DNA of 64,000 nucleotides from JAGPCK01 sp041675505 (lineage in GTDB: Bacteria; Bacteroidota; Bacteroidia; UKL13-3), in contig JBAYTR010000017.1 of assembly GCA_041675505.1 (NCBI GenBank), forward strand, positions 1 through 64,000, given 5' to 3'. Under the pieces are notes generated by a model, which was given only the letters and a program-made list of their open reading frames with translations, did no database searches and had not been told where the DNA came from. A program made the translations under genes and the position numbers. Positions 59,073 to 64,000 of this stretch are shown here, piece by piece; the first letter of the stretch is position 1, and each line of letters begins with the position of its first letter.

Positions 59073-60752
59073 ATGGCAAAGCGTATTTTTCTTACCTCAT
59101 TTTTCTCTGTTTTCTTGCTAGGCATTTATGCACAAAGCAATCGATTGGTGTTTTCTAATGTTCAGTTTGGTAATGTTACCACAGGTAAAAATGATAGTGT
59201 GGAAGTTATTCTCACTACGGCCAATAATGTGTCGTACATAAATGTCAGGGTGCAGGACGTTAATCTTTACGGGGCTTCATTCTCGTTTAAAGGCGATACA
59301 TCTTTTTTTGTTAATCCGGGTTTACCCAAAAGCATTTGGGTATACTTTTCTCCACGCCACAATATTAAGCATACCGCGCATCTTGTTGTGGTTGCAGAAG
59401 AAACATTGAATGGCAGAATAAACCTCATTGATTATCCTATCACGCTCACAGGCACAGGTGTTTACGCAGATGCGTACTATTCGTCAACGCAAGATCTAAG
59501 TGAAGAAGCATTGAAGCAAGCTTTAACTACTCGTATAACACAAGGGTATGTTACCTTAGGTTACAACTCAGCACGTGATAAAATGTTCATGGAAATTGAC
59601 AATTGGAAAGTGAACGGAAGAGGAGCAAGTACCAACACAACGCAATGCATTTACACCGGCCGCATGGTGACAGGTTATGCATCTCGAAGTGCAGCACAAA
59701 ATTCTCCAAACAATTTTAATACGGAACACACCTGGCCACAAAGTATGTTCAACAGTGCCGACCCGATGGTGTCAGATATCCATCATTTATTTATTACGGA
59801 TGGGCAAGCGAATGGGAGCAGAGGCAACTACCCTTTTGGTATAGCTACTACTCCCTATCAGAATGAAAGTATTAACTCTCCTTCAAAATTGGGCAACAAT
59901 AACTTATACGAACCACGCAATGAGCAAAAAGGCAGCACAGCACGCGCCATGTTGTATTTTGTGGTGAGGCACGGTAATCAGGGTAATTTTTTAACTGCGC
60001 AGCAAGAAAATGTTTTAAGGCAATGGGCATTACAATACGTCCCCGATTCCATTGATAGAAAACGTAATGACGATATTTTTACCTACCAAAAAAACAGAAA
60101 TCCTTTTGTAGACCATCCGGAATTTTTGGAGCGTATCACCAGTTTATACACCACCTCCCAAGCTATACCCAAGCGCAGTCTCACCATCTCACGGAACAAA
60201 TTCAATTTGATGGAAATAGACGAAATGTTTGCTGTGGATACGATTATGCTGGAGCTTAGTTTGCTCGCCTCAGGCAATACTGACATAACCATCAGCAATG
60301 TGAAACTGCTGGGTAATAATATGCAGATTGATACTTTCCCAACAACAGTTTCAGCTGGGCAAACTTCTTTGATTCGATTGAAGAAAATACAACCCAACTT
60401 CGGTATTTTGAGGGATACATTGGAGTTCAGCACCAATGACCCCCTTCAACCGCTTGTTCAAATTCCTATAGATTTACACTATTCTACACTGTCAGTTAAA
60501 GAGCAGTTCTCCATGCCTTTGCATGTATACCCTAATCCTACCGCTGACCTGCTTAACATTGAGCTTCCTGCGGGGAATAAAATTTCAAGTGTTGAGCTGA
60601 CAAATACAATCGGGCAACAGTTTACGTTCGTGGGAAATAATGAGCCAATGGTCGTATTAAGTTTGCCGCAAATGGCCGCAGGTTGTTACTTTGTGCGTGT
60701 AGCTACTTCAAACAGGGGCTACTTTTTCAGTAAAATCATCATCGTTCAATAA
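59073..60752 (+). CDS. Secreted endonuclease I with T9SS type A sorting domain
   Basis: 559 residues from the ATG at 59073; the TTG at 59046 would place the -7 box inside the gene. The signal peptide ends near IYAQS. Residues ~20-140 are an Ig-like choice-of-anchor domain. Residues ~150-370 are the endonuclease I family nuclease (FNTEHTWPQSMF, DIHHLFITDGQANGSRGNYP), a beta-beta-alpha-metal type DNase/RNase. Another Ig-like domain and a type A sorting domain (LHVYPNPTADLLNIELPAGN) follow. Extracellular DNA breakdown for nutrients or defence is likely. Confidence 0.9.
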   Translation: MAKRIFLTSFFSVFLLGIYAQSNRLVFSNVQFGNVTTGKNDSVEVILTTANNVSYINVRVQDVNLYGASFSFKGDTSFFVNPGLPKSIWVYFSPRHNIKHTAHLVVVAEETLNGRINLIDYPITLTGTGVYADAYYSSTQDLSEEALKQALTTRITQGYVTLGYNSARDKMFMEIDNWKVNGRGASTNTTQCIYTGRMVTGYASRSAAQNSPNNFNTEHTWPQSMFNSADPMVSDIHHLFITDGQANGSRGNYPFGIATTPYQNESINSPSKLGNNNLYEPRNEQKGSTARAMLYFVVRHGNQGNFLTAQQENVLRQWALQYVPDSIDRKRNDDIFTYQKNRNPFVDHPEFLERITSLYTTSQAIPKRSLTISRNKFNLMEIDEMFAVDTIMLELSLLASGNTDITISNVKLLGNNMQIDTFPTTVSAGQTSLIRLKKIQPNFGILRDTLEFSTNDPLQPLVQIPIDLHYSTLSVKEQFSMPLHVYPNPTADLLNIELPAGNKISSVELTNTIGQQFTFVGNNEPMVVLSLPQMAAGCYFVRVATSNRGYFFSKIIIVQ

Positions 60753-60762
60753 ATTCATCGTT

Positions 60763-62532
60763 ATGAAACAGTTTTTTAAGTTCATGTTCGCTTCCATGCT
60801 GGGATTTGGATTATCCATTTTCCTGCTGGTGGTTTTGTTTATTGCCATTATAGCGGGCATAGCCGGCTCCATGGAAGATAAAAAAGAGGTAGATGTAAAA
60901 GATAATTCCATTTTGCGTATCACGCTCAATCACCCGGTGCAGGAACGTACCTCTAAAAACCCTTTTGAAAATATCAACTTCGGGAACAACAATGAAGACG
61001 GTAATCCGGCTATCGGGTTAAATGATATTCTCAAATCCATTCATCACGCCAAGAAGGATGATAAAATCAAAGGTATATTTCTTGATTTGTCGCTGGTGCA
61101 AAGCGGAATGGCCAATGCTGAAGAAGTACGCAATGCACTGATTGATTTTAAAAAGAGTAAGAAATTTATTGTGGCCTACGGTGAAATTTACACGCAGGGC
61201 TCATATTATCTGGCTTCAGTAGCTGATAAGATTTACCTCAATCCTTCAGGAGATATGCTGTTTAACGGATTTTCTTCCACTTCACTTTACATGAAATCAG
61301 CCTTGGAGAAAATGGGCATACAGGCACAGGTAATCAAGCACGGTAAATTTAAAAGTGCCGGAGAAACTTTTGTAGAAGACAAAATGAGCGATGAAAACCG
61401 TAAACAGGTAGAAGAATTTGTGGGTGCCATGTACAAGCATTTTATGGAGCAGATTGCTAAAGCCCGCAAAAAAAGTATTGCTGAAGTGTACGATATGGCA
61501 GAAAACCTCAAAATACAGGAACCTAAAGATGCCAAACAGTTGGGTATGGTAGATGGCCTGATGTACCGCGATGAGGTAATGGGTGAGTTGCGTAAAAGAA
61601 TAGGTGTTAAAGACGATGAAAAAATAAAATTTATTAACCTGGGTTCATATGTAACTGCGGTTCCAAAATCAGAAAAGGCAAAAGAAAAAATTGCCGTAAT
61701 TTATGCTGTTGGAGATATAATCAGCGGACAAGGAGATGAGGAAACCATTGGTTCAGATAAGTTTGCCTCAGCACTTAAAAAGGCACGTGAAGATAAGAAT
61801 GTGAAGGCGGTGGTGTTACGCATTAACTCGCCCGGAGGAAGCGCTTTGGCCAGTGATGTTATTTGGAGAGAAGTGGTATTGACCAAGAAAGAAAAACCTG
61901 TGATTGTGTCTATGGGCAACGTGGCCGCATCAGGTGGTTACTACATTGCACTGGCTGCTGATACTATCGTGGCACAACCCAACACCATTACAGGATCCAT
62001 AGGTGTAATAGGCGTGATGCTTAATGCACAAAAACTGATGAACGATAAACTGGGCCTGCACTTTGACGGGGTTAAGTTTGGTAAATACTCCGATTTAGGT
62101 CGCATTGACCGTCCGCTTAATTCTGATGAGGAAGCTATAGTTCAAAAAGCCATTGACCGCATTTATGTTGATTTTGTAACTAAAGTAGCAGGCGGAAGAC
62201 ACATGAGTTACGAAGCCGTTGATGCCATCGCTCAGGGCCGTGTATGGTCAGGTGTGGATGCTCAGAAGATTGGCTTGGTAGATGTGTTGGGTGGCGTGGA
62301 AACAGCCATTGACATTGCAGCTAAAAAGGCCGGCTTAAAAGAATACCGTATTATGGGATTACCTGAGCAGGAAGACCCTATTCAGAACCTGATTAAGAGC
62401 TTTGGTGGTGTGAAGGAGAATCTGTTAAAAGAAGAAATGAAGGAAAACTACATTTACTACAAACAGATGCAAAAAGCACTCAACTGCCAGGGAATACAAA
62501 CCCGCATGCCATTTGAATTGACTATCAGATAA
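60763..62532 (+). CDS. sppA: Signal peptide peptidase SppA, 67K type
   Basis: 589 residues, the double-domain form. An N-terminal membrane anchor (MLGFGLSIFLLVVLFIAIIA) precedes two ClpP-like domains. The lysine of the Ser-Lys dyad is in KHGKFKSAGETF (near 197) and the serine in GNVAASGGYYIALAAD (near 388), as in E. coli K209/S409. It removes leftover signal peptides from the membrane. It begins 10 bp after the endonuclease gene and may share its transcript; a strong terminator follows. Confidence 0.95.
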   Translation: MKQFFKFMFASMLGFGLSIFLLVVLFIAIIAGIAGSMEDKKEVDVKDNSILRITLNHPVQERTSKNPFENINFGNNNEDGNPAIGLNDILKSIHHAKKDDKIKGIFLDLSLVQSGMANAEEVRNALIDFKKSKKFIVAYGEIYTQGSYYLASVADKIYLNPSGDMLFNGFSSTSLYMKSALEKMGIQAQVIKHGKFKSAGETFVEDKMSDENRKQVEEFVGAMYKHFMEQIAKARKKSIAEVYDMAENLKIQEPKDAKQLGMVDGLMYRDEVMGELRKRIGVKDDEKIKFINLGSYVTAVPKSEKAKEKIAVIYAVGDIISGQGDEETIGSDKFASALKKAREDKNVKAVVLRINSPGGSALASDVIWREVVLTKKEKPVIVSMGNVAASGGYYIALAADTIVAQPNTITGSIGVIGVMLNAQKLMNDKLGLHFDGVKFGKYSDLGRIDRPLNSDEEAIVQKAIDRIYVDFVTKVAGGRHMSYEAVDAIAQGRVWSGVDAQKIGLVDVLGGVETAIDIAAKKAGLKEYRIMGLPEQEDPIQNLIKSFGGVKENLLKEEMKENYIYYKQMQKALNCQGIQTRMPFELTIR

Positions 62533-62558
62533 TTTACAGTAAAAGAATTAATTAGACG

Positions 62559-62595
62559 AAGGCTGCGGGTTTATTGCCCGCAGCCTTTATTTTTG
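62559..62595 (+). terminator. Rho-independent terminator of sppA, overlapping the asmA -7 box
   Basis: AGGCTGCGGG (62560-62569) pairs with CCCGCAGCCT (62577-62586), perfect 10-bp stem, TTTATTG loop, then TTATTTTTG. The last eight bases (62588-62595, TATTTTTG) are also a perfect -7 box for the next gene. Confidence 0.85.
62588..62595 (+). promoter_or_regulatory. -7 box of the AsmA-like gene
   Basis: TATTTTTG, exact TAnnTTTG match, 8 nt before the ATG at 62604. It lies in the T run of the sppA terminator. Confidence 0.4.
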
Positions 62596-62603
62596 TTCCA
62601 CAT

Positions 62604-64000
62604 ATGAAAAAAATACTCAAAATAACCGGAATTTCACTTGCAGTTCTATTGCTGGTGCTTATGCTTGTTCCTTTTTTGTTTAAAGACAAAATAGTACAAA
62701 CAATAAAAACCGAGGCCAACAACAACCTTAATGCTAAGGTAAATTTTGACAATGATATTGATTTGAGTCTCATTCGTAATTTCCCCAACCTTAGTATTCG
62801 CATCAATAAATTAGTGGTAGCCAACAATGCACCTTTTGAAGGAGACACTTTGCTGGCCATGGAGGAGTTCTCTGCCACAGTTGATGTGATGTCGGTTATT
62901 AGCGGGGAGCAAATTAAAATTAAACGTTTATTACTTCACCGCCCCGATATTCATGTTATTGTTACCAAAGAAGGTAAGGCAAATTATGATATTGCCAAAG
63001 CCTCTTCAGGTGCAGAGGAAAAGACAGATACGGCTGCTTCGGCATTCAACATTGCATTGAAAGAATATGCCATACGCGAGGCCAACCTTATTTATGACGA
63101 CCAAAGCATGGGTCTGTACACTGCCATTAAAAACCTCACTCATGAAGGTAAAGGCGATTTCACACAAGATCTTTTTGAATTGCGCACCACTACCTCAGCA
63201 GAGGCATTTAATCTGGTATTCGGAGGTGTAAAATATTTTCATCAGGTAAAAGCAGAGGTGAAGGCAGATTTAGATATGGACATGCCCAATTTTAAGTTTA
63301 CGTTTAAAGAAAATGAGATCAGGCTCAATGAATTGATACTGGGTTTTAACGGCTGGCTGGCCATGCCCAAAGAAGACATAGATATGGACATCACTTTCAA
63401 AGCAGCAAAAACCGATTTCAGAAATATTTTGTCTATGGTGCCGGCTGTATATGCGAAAGATTTTGACAAAGTTAAAACAGAAGGTAAGCTGGCATTAGAT
63501 GGAATGGTGAAAGGTAAATACAATGAAAAATCAATGCCCGCATTTGCCATTAACCTGCTGGTGGAAAATGGGATGTTCCGTTATCCTGATTTGCCCGCAG
63601 GAGTTAATAATGTTCAGGTAAAATTGAATATAAATAATCCCGATGGTGTGATGGATCACACGGTAGTTGACCTCTCCAAATTTCACTTAGAGTTAGATAA
63701 AGAACCTTTTGATGCAACACTCTTAGTGAAATATCCTGAAAGTGACCCGTACCTCAAAACAGCATTGAAGGGTAGAGTTGATTTAAACAATGTGGTGAAA
63801 TTTATTCCTTTAGAGGAGGGGATGAAACTATCCGGCATTATCAACGCCAACTTTGCAGCAGACGGACGTATGTCGGCTATTGAAAAAGGCTTGTACGAAC
63901 AATTCAATGCGTCAGGTGTTATATCTGCCAATAAGTTTGTTTTTGCCTCAAAAGATTTGCCCGATGCATTTGAATTGCAGACCGCTACACTTACATTCAA
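62604..64000 (+). CDS. AsmA-family protein, 3' end outside window
   Basis: Open from the ATG at 62604 to the window end (465 codons). It begins with a membrane anchor (MKKILKITGISLAVLLLVLM) and then DLSLIRNFPNLSIRINKLVV, typical of AsmA N-termini. The remaining visible sequence is long beta-rich with repeated strands (VKAEVKADLDMDMPNFKFTF, LVENGMFRYPDLPAGVNNVQ). AsmA-like proteins span the periplasm and are thought to carry lipids to the outer membrane. Much of this family has 800-1000 residues, so about half is missing. Confidence 0.85.
   Translation, partial: MKKILKITGISLAVLLLVLMLVPFLFKDKIVQTIKTEANNNLNAKVNFDNDIDLSLIRNFPNLSIRINKLVVANNAPFEGDTLLAMEEFSATVDVMSVISGEQIKIKRLLLHRPDIHVIVTKEGKANYDIAKASSGAEEKTDTAASAFNIALKEYAIREANLIYDDQSMGLYTAIKNLTHEGKGDFTQDLFELRTTTSAEAFNLVFGGVKYFHQVKAEVKADLDMDMPNFKFTFKENEIRLNELILGFNGWLAMPKEDIDMDITFKAAKTDFRNILSMVPAVYAKDFDKVKTEGKLALDGMVKGKYNEKSMPAFAINLLVENGMFRYPDLPAGVNNVQVKLNINNPDGVMDHTVVDLSKFHLELDKEPFDATLLVKYPESDPYLKTALKGRVDLNNVVKFIPLEEGMKLSGIINANFAADGRMSAIEKGLYEQFNASGVISANKFVFASKDLPDAFELQTATLTF

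Overview
The window is a 64 kb piece of a Bacteroidota chromosome. Several things point there. Many promoters fit the Bacteroidota pattern TTTG-N(17-23)-TAnnTTTG, and Shine-Dalgarno sites are not evident. Secreted proteins carry C-terminal type IX secretion (Por) sorting domains, including the gliding-motility (type B) form. There are also FecI/FecR/TonB-type genes, TPR sensor kinases and DUF3667. A member of Chitinophagales/Sphingobacteriales or a relative would fit, but the exact order is a guess. The only tRNA-like sequence (188-295) lacks a proper acceptor stem. I see no rRNA and no CRISPR array.

Region 1 (1-6 kb) is mostly housekeeping: the end of a GIY-YIG nuclease gene running into a tRNA-like sequence, Tex, a DbpA-like helicase, a bacilliredoxin and S-adenosylhomocysteinase. 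Region 2 (6-13.1 kb) is the most striking unit: an ECF sigma factor, a FecR anti-sigma factor, an STN-domain protein with LA_2272-type repeats, a second repeat protein and a TonB-dependent receptor. The same promoter motif (ATAGGGGT-N14-TTGTCTT) lies before the sigma gene, the second repeat protein and the receptor. The STN signalling domain sits on the repeat protein and not on the receptor. A PrsW-family protease, a TIGR02757 protein, a GT-C membrane protein and FTCD follow.

Region 3 (17.5-31.9 kb) has a 40-residue, 12-cysteine metallothionein-like gene just before a SigZ-type sigma factor with a cysteine-rich tail, then T9SS cargo, a cold-shock protein, two paralogous TPR histidine kinases sharing an 18-nt promoter core, a third TPR protein that stops after its phospho-acceptor helix region, a methyltransferase and a polypurine repeat tract.

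Region 4 (32-43.3 kb) is AT-rich accessory DNA: two T9SS proteins, a frameshifted outer-membrane protein, an exported PEP-synthase-like lipoprotein, a RAYT transposase with its REP palindromes, a 34-nt element found inside REP loops, and an AT-rich pair (HEPN-like protein plus membrane protein).

Region 5 (43.3-49.2 kb) is a cyanophycin locus: cyanophycin synthetase, cyanophycinase and an isoaspartyl peptidase, separated by two arrays of degenerate repeats. The peptidase ends a four-gene operon with a phasin-like protein, an ABC1/AarF kinase and a coiled-coil protein, which suggests granule-associated functions. Region 6 (51.8-64 kb) has a carotenoid hydroxylase, a TetR regulator with a second ABC1 kinase and an MFS transporter, adenylosuccinate lyase, two T9SS cargo proteins (one an endonuclease I), SppA and an AsmA-like protein cut by the window end.

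Several genes have the -7 box only 3-6 nt before the start codon, which suggests leaderless mRNAs.
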